From positions 5,509,001-5,573,000 of the forward strand of contig NZ_CP073721.1 in NCBI RefSeq assembly GCF_025264685.1: a stretch of 64,000 nt of DNA, written 5' to 3'. Numbering within the stretch: the stretch's first letter is position 1; every line of letters starts with the position of its first letter. Source of the stretch: Dactylosporangium roseum. GTDB taxonomy: Bacteria; Actinomycetota; Actinomycetes; Mycobacteriales; Micromonosporaceae. Positions 1 through 8,408 of the stretch are shown here, in pieces. The position numbers and the translations under genes were made by a program. Under the pieces are notes generated by a model. The model was not told the origin of the DNA. It worked only from the letters and a program-made list of their open reading frames with translations, and ran no database searches.

Positions 1-812
1 GCCTCCTGATCGTCCACGCCGAGGACTCCGACGTGATCGAGCAGGCTCCCGGGCCGGAGGCGACTCGCTACGACGCCTTCTTGAGGTCTCGCCCGCGGGA
101 AGCGGAGAACCGCGCGATCGCACGCCTCATCGAGGAGGCTCGGAGCACGGGGGCCCGGGTACACGTCCTGCACCTGTCGAGCTCCGACGCGATCCCGATG
201 ATCCGGTCAGCGCGCCACGACGGCGTGCGCCTCACCGCGGAGACGTGCCCGCACTACCTGACGCTGGCCGCCGGCGACGTTCCTGACGGCGCCACCCAGT
301 TCAAGTGCTGTCCTCCGATCCGCGAAGAGGGCAACCGCGAGGACCTCTGGCGCGCCCTCGCCGACGGGGTCATCGACATCATCGTCTCCGACCACTCGCC
401 ATCGACGCCCGAGATGAAGCATCTGGACTCCGGGGACTTCGGGCTCGCCTGGGGCGGCATCTCGTCACTCCAGCTCGGGCTCCCGGTGATCTGGACGGAA
501 GCCCGCCAGCGCGGGCACTCGATCACGGACGTCGCACGCTGGATGGCCGAGGGTCCGGCTCGTCACGCCGGGCTTCACTCGAAGGGCCGGATCGCCGTAG
601 GAGCCGACGCCGACTTCTGTGTCCTCGCTCCCGACGAGACCTTCACCGTCGACGTCCACTCCTTGCTCCACCGCCACGCGGTCTCCCCGTACCACGGACG
701 CACGCTCCACGGCCGCGTCAGACAGACCTGGCTGGCCGGGCATCCCATCACCGGACCATGGACCACCAGCTCCGCGCCTCGCGGGCGACTACTGAGCCGA
801 GGAGACCGATGA
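1..812 (+). CDS. allB: Allantoinase, 5' truncated by window edge
   Basis: Cyclic amidohydrolase that opens allantoin to allantoate in purine catabolism (cytosolic). The reading frame is open from the first bases of the window, so only the C-terminal part (about 270 residues) is visible. It shows amidohydrolase landmarks: HAED near the start, HVLHLSS (metal-binding His), AETCPHYL, and the catalytic Asp in SDHSP, followed by GRIAVGADADF, the usual return to the small beta domain. Its stop overlaps the allantoicase start (ATGA), so the two are translationally coupled and catalyse consecutive steps. Dihydroorotase or hydantoinase are alternatives from sequence alone; the allantoicase neighbour decides for allantoinase. 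Confidence 0.9.
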   Translation, partial: LLIVHAEDSDVIEQAPGPEATRYDAFLRSRPREAENRAIARLIEEARSTGARVHVLHLSSSDAIPMIRSARHDGVRLTAETCPHYLTLAAGDVPDGATQFKCCPPIREEGNREDLWRALADGVIDIIVSDHSPSTPEMKHLDSGDFGLAWGGISSLQLGLPVIWTEARQRGHSITDVARWMAEGPARHAGLHSKGRIAVGADADFCVLAPDETFTVDVHSLLHRHAVSPYHGRTLHGRVRQTWLAGHPITGPWTTSSAPRGRLLSRGDR

Positions 813-1834
813 ACGACTTCCGGACCTATCCCGACCTGGCCTCCCGGGACCTCGCCGGCAGCGTGGTCTGGGCCAGCGACGAGCTGTTCGCCCAACGCGA
901 GAACCTCATCAACCCGGAGCCGTCCGTCTTCTCGACCGACGAGTTCGGTCACAAGGGGAAGGTGTACGACGGCTGGGAGACCCGCCGCCGGCGCGACGGC
1001 GGCGATCGCGACCAGGTGATCGTCCGTCTCGGCGCACCGGGCGTGGTGCGCGGCGTCGTGGTTGACACCGCCTGGTTCACCGGGAACTATCCCCCGCACA
1101 TCTCGGTCGAGGCGACCGGTCTCGAGGGCTACCCGTCCACGGACGAGCTGTTGTCGGCGACCTGGACCACGCTGGTCGCCAAGAGTCCGGCACACGGTGA
1201 CACGGAGAACTCCTACGAGGTCGCCGACCGCCACCGGTACACGCACGTGCGACTCACCATCTATCCGGACGGCGGCGTGGCGCGCTTCCGTGTCCACGGT
1301 GAAGCGGTGCCGGACCCGCGACTGCTGACCGGGACGATCGACCTCGCCGCCCAGGAGCACGGCGGCGCGATCGTCGACTGCTCCAACCGCTTCTACTCGT
1401 CGCCGGACAACCTCCTGCTTCCGGGACGGGCACGCACGATGGGCGAGGGCTGGGAGAACGCGCGCCGGCGAGACGATGGGAACGACCACGTGACGATCCG
1501 CCTGGCGGCCGTCGGGGCGATCAGGCGCGTCGAGATCGACACGTCGTACTTCGTGGGAAACGCCCCCGGCGAGTTCCGCGTCGTCGGGATCCGCGACCAG
1601 GCGGCCCTGGAGGATCCGGCATCGTGGGTGCCGCTCGTCGCTCGTCGCCCGGCGCTCCCCGACACCCGCCACCTGCTGGCGGTCGACGAGCAGACGCCCG
1701 TCCGGTTCGTGCGGGTGGACGTCTATCCCGACGGGGGGCTCTCCCGCGTTCGCGTCTTCGGCGAGATCGACTCGGCGGCACACCGGACGATGGTCGACGA
1801 GTTCGCCGACACGCTGCCCGCCTCCCGATCGTGA
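809..1834 (+). CDS. alc: Allantoicase
   Basis: Converts allantoate to ureidoglycolate and urea, the step after allantoinase. The 341-aa product has the expected length and shows the two internally repeated jelly-roll domains of the family: GWETRRRRDGGDRDQVIVRLG with VDTAWFTGN in the first half, and GWENARRRDDGNDHVTIRL with IDTSYFVGN in the second; both halves end in a YPDGG(V/L) motif. Start chosen at the ATG overlapping the allantoinase stop, with GAGGAGA as ribosome site. The reading frame stays open for about 500 nt upstream inside allB, but that part is a shadow. It ends 25 bp before the stop of a convergent amidohydrolase gene. Confidence 0.95.
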   Translation: MNDFRTYPDLASRDLAGSVVWASDELFAQRENLINPEPSVFSTDEFGHKGKVYDGWETRRRRDGGDRDQVIVRLGAPGVVRGVVVDTAWFTGNYPPHISVEATGLEGYPSTDELLSATWTTLVAKSPAHGDTENSYEVADRHRYTHVRLTIYPDGGVARFRVHGEAVPDPRLLTGTIDLAAQEHGGAIVDCSNRFYSSPDNLLLPGRARTMGEGWENARRRDDGNDHVTIRLAAVGAIRRVEIDTSYFVGNAPGEFRVVGIRDQAALEDPASWVPLVARRPALPDTRHLLAVDEQTPVRFVRVDVYPDGGLSRVRVFGEIDSAAHRTMVDEFADTLPASRS

Positions 1835-1858
1835 ACGGCGTCGCCCGCCGGGCCTTCG

Positions 1859-3280
1859 TCAGTCAGACACCTGAACACGGCCCCGAAGGCTCTTGGGTCG
1901 CCGACGAACGACGTGATCGTCGACTCCGGCCCGACGGGCCAGGTCTGCCGCCTCGGCCTCGACGATCTCGCGCACCGCGCCCTCGTCGAGGGTGCGCATC
2001 CGGCGTTCGCTCATCAGGATCTCGCCGTCGACCATGGTGAGGCTCACGTCGGAGGCCCGAGCGGCGTAGACCAACTGCTCGACGAGGTTGCCCAGGTGCC
2101 CCTCGTCGCCGGTGAGCGGCCACAGGTGTGGCCCGCGCAGGTCGACGGCCACGAGGTCGGCCCGCTTGCCGACCTCCACCGAGCCCACGAGATCCTCGAG
2201 ACCGAGCGCCCGCGCCGAACCCCGTGTGGCGAGGCGGAGTACCTCCGGGGCGGACATGACGCTGGGGTCACCGGTGCGGAACTTCGCCACCAGGCACGCC
2301 ATCCGCATCTCGGCGAACGGGTCCAGGACGTTGTTGGACATCACCGAGTCGGTGCCCAGGCCCACCGTGGCCCCTGCCGCGCGCAGGTCGACCACGGGCG
2401 AGATGTTGTTGCCGAGCTTCATGTTCGACGTCGGGCAGTGGGCCACCGCAGCACCCGAATCGGCGATCCGGGCGATATCATCGGCGGTGAGCTCGACGCC
2501 GTGCGCCAGGACCACGTCGGGTCCCAGCCCGATCAGCTCGTCGAGGTATGCGGTCGGAGTCAGGCCCGTCCGTTCGCGGATCCGGGTCACTTCGTCGCGG
2601 CTCTCGGCGAGGTGGGTGTGAATCCCCACGCGCCGCTCCCGGGCGAACCGGGCGATCTCGCGGTAGGTCCCCTCGGAGCAGCTATAGAGCGCATGCGGAC
2701 CGAGCCAGCCGCGGATGCGGGGATGGGGGTCGCGGTCGAGCTCGTCGAGGAAGTTGAGCGTGTCCTCCCAGGACTCCCCCACGCCTGAGGGGTCCTCGAC
2801 GAGCTGAGGGGCGAAGGTCGCCCGGATTCCCGACGTCCGCGCCACCGCCGCCGAGACCGAGGGGTAGCGGAACATGCTGAGGATGCTGGTGAAACCGCTC
2901 TTGATGAGCTCGAGCTGCACCAGCGACGAGGCCGCCCGCTGATGCTCGGGTCGGTAGGCCCGGTCCTTGGGTTGTGCGTAGGTCTCCAGCCACTCCATGA
3001 AGCCGAGATCCTCGAACCAGCCCCGCTCCATGCACTCGTGCGTGTGTGCGTTGACGAACCCGGGTAGCAGGACCTGTCCGCCGAGGTCGACCTCCTCCCG
3101 CCCCACGTGGGCGAGCCGCGGCCCCATCGCCACGATCTCACCGCCGTCGACGGCGACGTCCCCGTCGAAGCAGGTGTCGTCGTCGTCCATGGTGATCACC
3201 GTGGCGGAACGCAGGACCACGTCCACAGCCACCGGGGTGCGGGCGTCGTCGTACTGCTTGTGATGCTGATCTGAACTCAC
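1859..3280 (-). CDS. TRZ/ATZ-family amidohydrolase (aminohydrolase/deaminase)
   Basis: 473-aa metal-dependent hydrolase of the class that deaminates or dechlorinates N-heterocycles (guanine, S-adenosylhomocysteine/methylthioadenosine, 8-oxoguanine, triazines). Metal-site motifs occur in order: NAHTHE (HxH), HTHLAES, LAHGVELT and GTDSVMSNN (catalytic Asp). N-terminal beta domain TVITMDDDD and C-terminal SVEVGKRADLVAVDL are typical. Substrate cannot be fixed from sequence; the ureide genes next door suggest a purine or related ring. A similar but clearly diverged enzyme lies at 5023-6354. It is followed downstream on the opposite strand by the allantoicase gene (convergent). Confidence 0.85.
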   Translation of the reverse strand: MSSDQHHKQYDDARTPVAVDVVLRSATVITMDDDDTCFDGDVAVDGGEIVAMGPRLAHVGREEVDLGGQVLLPGFVNAHTHECMERGWFEDLGFMEWLETYAQPKDRAYRPEHQRAASSLVQLELIKSGFTSILSMFRYPSVSAAVARTSGIRATFAPQLVEDPSGVGESWEDTLNFLDELDRDPHPRIRGWLGPHALYSCSEGTYREIARFARERRVGIHTHLAESRDEVTRIRERTGLTPTAYLDELIGLGPDVVLAHGVELTADDIARIADSGAAVAHCPTSNMKLGNNISPVVDLRAAGATVGLGTDSVMSNNVLDPFAEMRMACLVAKFRTGDPSVMSAPEVLRLATRGSARALGLEDLVGSVEVGKRADLVAVDLRGPHLWPLTGDEGHLGNLVEQLVYAARASDVSLTMVDGEILMSERRMRTLDEGAVREIVEAEAADLARRAGVDDHVVRRRPKSLRGRVQVSD

Positions 3281-3347
3281 TGCTGCTCCGTCTGCTGTGG
3301 GATCCGGGAGAACTCCTGGGCCGTCCCATGAGGCGCCAGCGGGAGGG

Positions 3348-3842
3348 CTACTTCTTCTGGTCCGTGGCCGATGCCAGCTCGGTGACCCCGGCGAGTCGCG
3401 AGAGGCCTGCGATGAACCCGGGCAGGTCGTCGAGCACGCCGAAGAACGCGTTGTCGGTGGCGTCCATCAACGCCACCGCCCGGTCGGCCACGGTGCGTCC
3501 CTCCGGGGTGATCCGCAGGCGGCGGACCCGGCCGTCGTGCTCATCGACGGTGCGCTCGACCAGGCCGTCCCTCTCAAGCAGACGCACGACCTGCGACATC
3601 ATCACCCGGTCGAGGCTGGCGTGATTGCTCACGTCGCGCTGGCTCGGGACATGGCCCTGGCGGTCGAACCACCAGATGGTGCTCAGAACCGAGAACTGCA
3701 CGTGGGTGAGACTCTCGTCCTTCAGCACCGCCGTCACCTGGCGCTGCCACCGCAGCACGGAGCGCCACAGCAGGAACCCGGGACTGGTGCCGGCCGAGTG
3801 GCTCATCAGCAGCCGGGAAATCTCGCTCTCACTGAGTTGCAC
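3348..3842 (-). CDS. MarR-family transcriptional regulator
   Basis: 164-aa winged-helix protein. Visible features: helix-rich N-terminus (LSESEISRLLMSHSAG), the HTH region VPSQRDVSNHASLDRVMMSQVVRLLERDGLVER, wing DEHDGRVRRLRITPEG, then a dimerisation helix. The start is GTG (GTG CAA CTC); a nearby ATG is out of frame. It is divergent from the luciferase-like oxidoreductase at 3989 and precedes the amidohydrolase at 3280, so it probably controls this catabolic group. A palindrome of MarR type lies at 4026-4043. MarR proteins usually sense a small aromatic ligand; the ligand here is unknown. Confidence 0.85.
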   Translation of the reverse strand: MQLSESEISRLLMSHSAGTSPGFLLWRSVLRWQRQVTAVLKDESLTHVQFSVLSTIWWFDRQGHVPSQRDVSNHASLDRVMMSQVVRLLERDGLVERTVDEHDGRVRRLRITPEGRTVADRAVALMDATDNAFFGVLDDLPGFIAGLSRLAGVTELASATDQKK

Positions 3843-3988
3843 TGGTCATCACCGTCTCTCGGCCATACCCCTCGTCAGTGCTGTCGGCGGTCTCCGTCGC
3901 GCCGGCGCCACTCATCCATTGGTGACAGGACCCGACTCGCAGGTGATACGTTACGCGCATCCTATTCCTTTGACCAGCAGGACATGTC

Positions 3989-5026
3989 ATGGTTTTGTAC
4001 CCCGATCAACCCGTCGGTGGTCAAATAGGTTGCCGACAACCTACACCGCGGATTTCCATCCAGACCCCGCCTGAGCGCACCTCGTTCGAAGCGCTGAAGG
4101 ACTACTGGCAGGCCGCGGACGAGCTGGGCGTCTTCGCCGCCTACACCTTCGACCACCTCGTCCCGCTGCACCCCGGGGAGGGGCCGGCGTACCGGCCCCA
4201 CGGTCCCCGTGAGGGCGGCCAGTTGGAGGCGTGGTCGGTCGTCAGCGCGCTCGCGGCGGTGACCAGGCGGGTCCGGGTCGGCACGCTGGTCACGAATGTG
4301 ACCCTGCGGGAGCCCGGGGTGCTGGCGAAGACGGTGGTCTCGGTCGACCACATCTCCGGAGGCCGGTCGATGCTCGGCATCGGCGCCGGCTGGCACCACG
4401 CGGAGCACGCGATGTTCGGGATCCGCTCCCCCAGCCCTCACGAGCGCCTGGGACGCCTCACGGAGACCGCCCAGATCATGCGACTGTTGATGGCGAGTGA
4501 GGGACCGGTGACCTTCAAGGGCCAGTGGTACTCACTGCAGGACGCATACTTCGAGCCCAAGCCGGTCCACGGCTCCGTCCCGATCCTCATCGGCGGCTCC
4601 GGACGCAAGGCCCGGCTCGCCGCGGCCCGCTACGGCGACGTCTTCAACACCTTCGCCCACGCCGAGGCCTGGCCTGGGCTCAACGCCGAGCTGAACGAGC
4701 TGCTCCGGCAGAACGGTCGGTCGCCGGGCGACCTCCAGCGCAGCGCGTTCGTCTTCGCCGACCTCTCCGGGGACGCCGCCCGGCAGGAGCGCCTGGTGAC
4801 CCAAGTCGCCACCCGCTCCGGGATCTCCATGGCGGAGGCCGCCGAGCGGGTGGTCGTCGCGGACCCCGAGCGGGCCTGGCGCACCATCTCCCGCCTGGCC
4901 GAGGCGGGTGTGGACGAGGTGATCCTGGCGCTGTCCGCCCCCTACGACCCCGCCGATCTCGAACGGTTCGCACAACTTGCCCTAGCCGACCGGGCGGCCC
5001 CAACCAGTTCTGAGGTGAACCATTGA
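3989..5026 (+). CDS. Luciferase-like (LLM) F420/flavin-dependent oxidoreductase
   Basis: 345-aa TIM-barrel monooxygenase/reductase of the bacterial luciferase superfamily, closest to the F420-dependent branch. Motifs: FAAYTFDHLVPL, RVRVGTLVTNVTLREPGVLAKTVVSVDHISGGR, GIGAGWHHAEH, VPILIGGSGRKARLAARYGD (phosphate-binding segment). Family members normally begin near PRISIQTPP, residue 21 here; the first 20 residues from the ATG at 3989 look extraneous and overlap a palindrome, but no standard start lies closer. The stop overlaps the TTG start of the next amidohydrolase (TTGA), so the two genes are coupled. Substrate unknown; probably a ring-oxidising step upstream of the deaminase. Confidence 0.85.
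   Translation: MVLYPDQPVGGQIGCRQPTPRISIQTPPERTSFEALKDYWQAADELGVFAAYTFDHLVPLHPGEGPAYRPHGPREGGQLEAWSVVSALAAVTRRVRVGTLVTNVTLREPGVLAKTVVSVDHISGGRSMLGIGAGWHHAEHAMFGIRSPSPHERLGRLTETAQIMRLLMASEGPVTFKGQWYSLQDAYFEPKPVHGSVPILIGGSGRKARLAAARYGDVFNTFAHAEAWPGLNAELNELLRQNGRSPGDLQRSAFVFADLSGDAARQERLVTQVATRSGISMAEAAERVVVADPERAWRTISRLAEAGVDEVILALSAPYDPADLERFAQLALADRAAPTSSEVNH
4026..4043. promoter_or_regulatory. Candidate MarR operator palindrome
   Basis: TAGGTTGCCGACAACCTA: 7-bp inverted arms around a 4-bp spacer, containing the TTG-N4-CAA core common in MarR sites. It lies just inside the 5' end of the oxidoreductase frame and 180 bp from the MarR start. Its position inside codons 13-19 suggests either that the N-terminal extension is not translated or that repression acts downstream of the start. 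Binding is inferred only from symmetry and context. Confidence 0.45.
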
Positions 5027-6354
5027 CTGACCTGATCATCCGAGACGCGGTCGTGATCACGATGGCCGAGGCCGGCGTGGTGCGCGGCGACATCGCGGTG
5101 ACCGACGGCCGGATCCAGCACGTAGGCCCGGTCGAGGACTCGGCGCCGATCGAGATCGAGGCCGGCGGGAGCATCGTGATGCCGGGCCTGGTACAGGCCC
5201 ACACGCACCTGTGCCAGACGATCATGCGGGGACTGAGTGACGACGTCGACGTGATCCAGTGGCTGCGGAGCTGCGTGTGGCCGATGGAGCAGGCGCACAC
5301 GGCCGAGTCGATGGCCGCGTCGTGCCGGCTCGGCATCGCGGAGCTGCTGCTCGGCGGCACCACCACCGTCCTGTCGATGGAGTCGGTCCACCACACCGAC
5401 GCCTCCTTCGAGGCGGCGGCCGACCTCGGAATCCGTGCGTTCATCGGCAAGGCGCTGATGGACCGCGAGGAGCCCGGCACGGACATGTGGGGTGAGACCA
5501 CCGAGGACGCCGTCGCCGACATCCTACGGTTGGTCGACACCTGGGACGGCCGGGAGAACGGGCGGCTGCGGGTGGCCCTCTCCCCCCGATGCCCGCGCGG
5601 AACGACGCCCGAGCTGTGGCATCTGGTGGTGAAGATCGCGGAGCAGCGTGGGCTGCCACTCCACACCCACGTCCACGAGAACGAGCAGCAGTCCGAGATG
5701 ATCGGCAGCCTCGACGAGGGCCGCGACATCTGGGCACTGGACTCGTGGGGGGCGCTCAACGAGCGGATGGTGATGGCGCACTGCGTGTGGCCCACCGAAG
5801 ACGAGATCACCCGGATCGCCGAGGCCGGCGCCCACATCTGCCACTGCCCGTCCGCGAACCTGAAGCTGGCGTCGGGAGTGGCGCCGGTGCCGACGTACCT
5901 CGAGCGCGGGATCAACGTCGCACTCGGCGCCGACGGCGCGGCCTGCAACAACAACCTGGACGGGTTTCAGGAGATGCGGCTTGCCGCGCTCATCCACAAG
6001 CCCCGGCACGGAGCCGACGCGATGTCTGCTGAGACCGTGCTCGAGCTCGCCACCATGGGCGGCGCCCGGGCGCTGGGCATGGGCGACCAGATCGGCAGCA
6101 TCGAGCCGGGCAAACTCGCCGACCTGGTGCTGTTGCGCCCCTCCCGGGCGGCCAGCGCTCCGACCAGGCCCGCGAACCCGTTCTCCGAGATCGTCTACAG
6201 CCGCTCGGCCGCCGACGTGGACACCGTGCTGGTGGGCGGGGCGGTGGTGGTCCGGGACGGTCAGCTCGTCACCGGTGATGAGACCGAGATCGTCCGGAAC
6301 GCCGAGGTGGAGCTGGCCGGGATGCTCCGCCGCGCGGGCCTGTCCGTGCCCTGA
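5023..6354 (+). CDS. TRZ/ATZ-family amidohydrolase (second copy in the cluster)
   Basis: 443-aa metal-dependent deaminase/hydrolase. Motifs in order: VMPGLVQAHTHLCQ (HxH), HTHVHENEQQ, VMAHCVWPTEDE, HCPSANLKL, GADGAACNNN (catalytic Asp), and SIEPGKLADLVLL. The TTG start overlaps the preceding stop and has GAGGTG 6 nt upstream, which makes this start convincing. Family alternatives include S-adenosylhomocysteine/methylthioadenosine deaminase, 8-oxoguanine deaminase and atrazine-chlorohydrolase-like enzymes; HENEQQ recalls the group acting on S-adenosylhomocysteine or guanine analogues. It is probably co-transcribed with the oxidoreductase before it and the aldo/keto reductase 69 bp after it. 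Confidence 0.87.
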   Translation: MTDLIIRDAVVITMAEAGVVRGDIAVTDGRIQHVGPVEDSAPIEIEAGGSIVMPGLVQAHTHLCQTIMRGLSDDVDVIQWLRSCVWPMEQAHTAESMAASCRLGIAELLLGGTTTVLSMESVHHTDASFEAAADLGIRAFIGKALMDREEPGTDMWGETTEDAVADILRLVDTWDGRENGRLRVALSPRCPRGTTPELWHLVVKIAEQRGLPLHTHVHENEQQSEMIGSLDEGRDIWALDSWGALNERMVMAHCVWPTEDEITRIAEAGAHICHCPSANLKLASGVAPVPTYLERGINVALGADGAACNNNLDGFQEMRLAALIHKPRHGADAMSAETVLELATMGGARALGMGDQIGSIEPGKLADLVLLRPSRAASAPTRPANPFSEIVYSRSAADVDTVLVGGAVVVRDGQLVTGDETEIVRNAEVELAGMLRRAGLSVP

Positions 6355-6423
6355 CCGTTTCCCACGACCGAGTGGCAAACAACGACAACCACAACGACAA
6401 GAAGGAATGGGTGGGCAAGGCCG

Positions 6424-7449
6424 ATGGCGTACGTCCCAGAACAGTCTCGCTACCAGAAGATGCCGTATCGCCACGCCGGGCACAGCGGGCTGAAACTTCC
6501 GGCCATGTCGCTGGGGCTGTGGCACAACTTCGGTGACGACGTCCCGCTCCAGCGACAGCGCGACATCATCCACCGCGCGTTCGACCTCGGCATCACCCAC
6601 TTCGACCTGGCCAACAACTACGGCCCGCCGTTCGGCAGCGCCGAGCTCAACTTCGGCCAGCACTTCGCCCGGGACCTCCGGCCCTTCCGCGACGAGCTGG
6701 TCATCGCCACCAAGGCGGGCTACGACATGTGGTCCGGCCCGTACGGCAGCGGCGGGTCGCGCAAGCACGTGATGGCCTCGCTGGACCAGTCCCTGATGCG
6801 GATGGGCCTCGACCACGTCGACATCTTCTACAGCCACCGAGTCGACGTGGACACGCCGCTGGAGGAGACGATGGACGCCCTGGTCGCGACCCACCGCTCC
6901 GGCAAGGCTCGCTACGTCGGCATCTCGTCGTACTCACCGGAGCGGACCCGCGAGGCGGCCCGGCTGCTGAGCGGGGCGGGCGTGCCGCTGCTGGTCCACC
7001 AGGCGTCGTACTCGATGTTCAACCGGTGGATCGAGGACTCGCTCCTGGACACCCTGGCCGACGTGGGCGCGGGATGCGTAGGGTTCTCGCCCCTCGGCCA
7101 GGGACTGCTCACCGATCGTTACCTCGCGGGCATTCCCGAGGGTTCGCGAGCGGCGCAGGGCAAGTCGCTCAACCCCGGGCTCCTCCACGAGGAGATGCTC
7201 GACCGGATCCGTGGCCTCAACGACATCGCAGCGGGTCGTGGCCAGACCCTGGCCCAGCTCGCGCTCGCCTGGGCCCTGCGCGACGATCGGATGACCAGCC
7301 TGGTGCTGGGCGCCTCCAGCGTCGAACAGCTTGAGCAGAACGTGCGGGCCCTGGACCGGCTCGACTTCACGAGCGATGAGCTCGACGCCATCGACGGGCT
7401 CGCCGTGGAGTCGGGCATCAACCTGTGGAAGCGGTCGAGCGAGGCCTGA
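6424..7449 (+). CDS. mgrA: Aldo/keto reductase, YghZ/L-glyceraldehyde-3-phosphate reductase type
   Basis: 341-aa NADPH-dependent aldehyde reductase. Features: MPYRHAGHSGLKLPAMSLGLWHNFGD, the catalytic Asp/Tyr in HFDLANNYGPPFGSAE, catalytic Lys in VIATKAGYDMW, and His in VDIFYSHRVD. WSGPYGSGGSRKHVMASLDQSL is characteristic of the YghZ (AKR14) branch. C-terminal LGASSVEQLEQNV binds the cofactor 2'-phosphate. It follows the amidohydrolase by 69 bp with AAGG upstream of ATG. In this cluster it may reduce an aldehyde from ring cleavage; the exact role is inferred. A strong hairpin follows at 7475. Confidence 0.9.
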   Translation: MAYVPEQSRYQKMPYRHAGHSGLKLPAMSLGLWHNFGDDVPLQRQRDIIHRAFDLGITHFDLANNYGPPFGSAELNFGQHFARDLRPFRDELVIATKAGYDMWSGPYGSGGSRKHVMASLDQSLMRMGLDHVDIFYSHRVDVDTPLEETMDALVATHRSGKARYVGISSYSPERTREAARLLSGAGVPLLVHQASYSMFNRWIEDSLLDTLADVGAGCVGFSPLGQGLLTDRYLAGIPEGSRAAQGKSLNPGLLHEEMLDRIRGLNDIAAGRGQTLAQLALAWALRDDRMTSLVLGASSVEQLEQNVRALDRLDFTSDELDAIDGLAVESGINLWKRSSEA

Positions 7450-7474
7450 TCTCCACATGCCACGTCTCCACCGA

Positions 7475-7532
7475 GACCGGGTCGTCCGCCTCACACAGTG
7501 CCCCAGCCACTCGAGAGGCGGACGACCCGGTC
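7475..7532. terminator. Perfect 18-bp hairpin between convergent genes
   Basis: Arms 7475-7492 and 7515-7532 are perfect inverted repeats (GACCGGGTCGTCCGCCTC and its complement) with a 22-nt loop. There is no U tract, as is common in actinobacteria. It lies between the aldo/keto reductase stop and the leftward regulator gene and could end transcription from both sides. Confidence 0.75.
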
Positions 7533-7629
7533 AGCGGCGGCGCGCGAAGGCCGGCCGGAGCAGCAGCGCGACGACGAGGATGCCGCCACCGATCAGGCCC
7601 CGCCAGGTGGTGAGCACGGCACTGTGCAC
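7531..7629 (-). CDS. Possible 32-aa single-span membrane peptide
   Basis: A GTG-started reading frame begins 9 nt after the stop of the SufR-like regulator and encodes about 32 residues: a short polar start, a hydrophobic stretch (LIGGGILVVALLL) and an Arg-rich end (RPAFARRR). Its stop touches the 18-bp hairpin. The composition is that of a small membrane peptide and the spacing fits an operon partner, but the GTG has only a weak ribosome site and chance cannot be excluded. Confidence 0.35.
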   Translation of the reverse strand: MHSAVLTTWRGLIGGGILVVALLLRPAFARRR

Positions 7630-7638
7630 GCGCCGGTT

Positions 7639-8304
7639 CTACTGCCGGTCGGACGGTGGTGGGGCGGCGAGTTCGACGCAGCAGGCGCCGGGCCGGGGAA
7701 CGAGTCTGGCTTGGAGGTCGGCGATGCCCAGGCCTTCGACGAGTCCGGCGATGAGGGTGTGGTTGAGCCCGCACACCAGGGTCGTGTGGCGAGCGGCGAG
7801 GGCGTGAAACGGGCAGTTGTGCAACAGGATCCGGCCGTCCTGGGCGAGCTGCGGCTCGAACCCGAGTCCGGCCAGCACGCTCGCGATGTCGACGCGCTCG
7901 GCGCGTAGCTGTGCGCCGATGGCCTCACCGCGTGCGTGGGCGTACCGGCGCGCCGCCTCGGCGGCGTGTGCCGGGTCGTCGGCAACGGCGTCGGCGAGGA
8001 TCTCGGCGATCAGCTCGTAGCGCCGCTCCGGCACGGTAATCGCCAGGCCGTCGCCGGCCGCCTCGTACACCTTCGGCGCCCGGCCCCGGCCGCGAGGCTG
8101 GTCGGCCGGCGCCTCGTAGCGGGCGCGGAGCAGCCCCGCGTCGACGAGCTTGTCCAGGTGGAAGGCGGCCAGGCCACGCGACATGCGCTGGACGTCGGCG
8201 GCCTCCTCACGGCTGACCGGGTGGTCCTGGCGTCGGACGTAGTCATACAGCGCCCGACGTGACGGGTCGGTGAGCGCGGTGAGCGAGGTCCACCGGTCCT
8301 GCAC
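7639..8304 (-). CDS. Cys-rich HTH regulator, SufR-like (COG2345 type)
   Basis: 221-aa regulator. The N-terminal winged helix (SLTALTDPSRRALYDYVRRQ...RMSRGLAAFHLDKLVDAGLL) is ArsR/DeoR-like; the C-terminal half has NCPFH, VCGLNH and GACCVEL, the Cys/His pattern of SufR-like proteins that hold an Fe-S cluster or metal. It is divergent from the DUF2231 fragment/folE/NO reductase genes. A GATAAT -10 (8313-8318) ends about 8 nt before the GTG start, so the transcript may be leaderless. An Fe-S cluster would make a natural NO sensor for the adjoining NO reductase; that is inference. Confidence 0.75.
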   Translation of the reverse strand: MQDRWTSLTALTDPSRRALYDYVRRQDHPVSREEAADVQRMSRGLAAFHLDKLVDAGLLRARYEAPADQPRGRGRAPKVYEAAGDGLAITVPERRYELIAEILADAVADDPAHAAEAARRYAHARGEAIGAQLRAERVDIASVLAGLGFEPQLAQDGRILLHNCPFHALAARHTTLVCGLNHTLIAGLVEGLGIADLQARLVPRPGACCVELAAPPPSDRQ

Positions 8305-8408
8305 CCACCGAGATTATCACCAGCACGGACTGTTGAAATTCTCGGTGATGAGGTCCAGGATGAGGATTATTGACAACGTCAGTTGGTGAAAAACACGGGA
8401 GGTGTCGG

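Noticed and set aside
305..808. N-terminal extension of the allantoicase frame inside allB
   Set aside because: The family starts at the ATG overlapping the allB stop; the upstream part is a shadow of allB.
575..1783. Minus-strand frame of about 400 codons opposite allantoicase
   Set aside because: Shadow of the allantoicase gene, whose two repeats are unmistakable on the plus strand.
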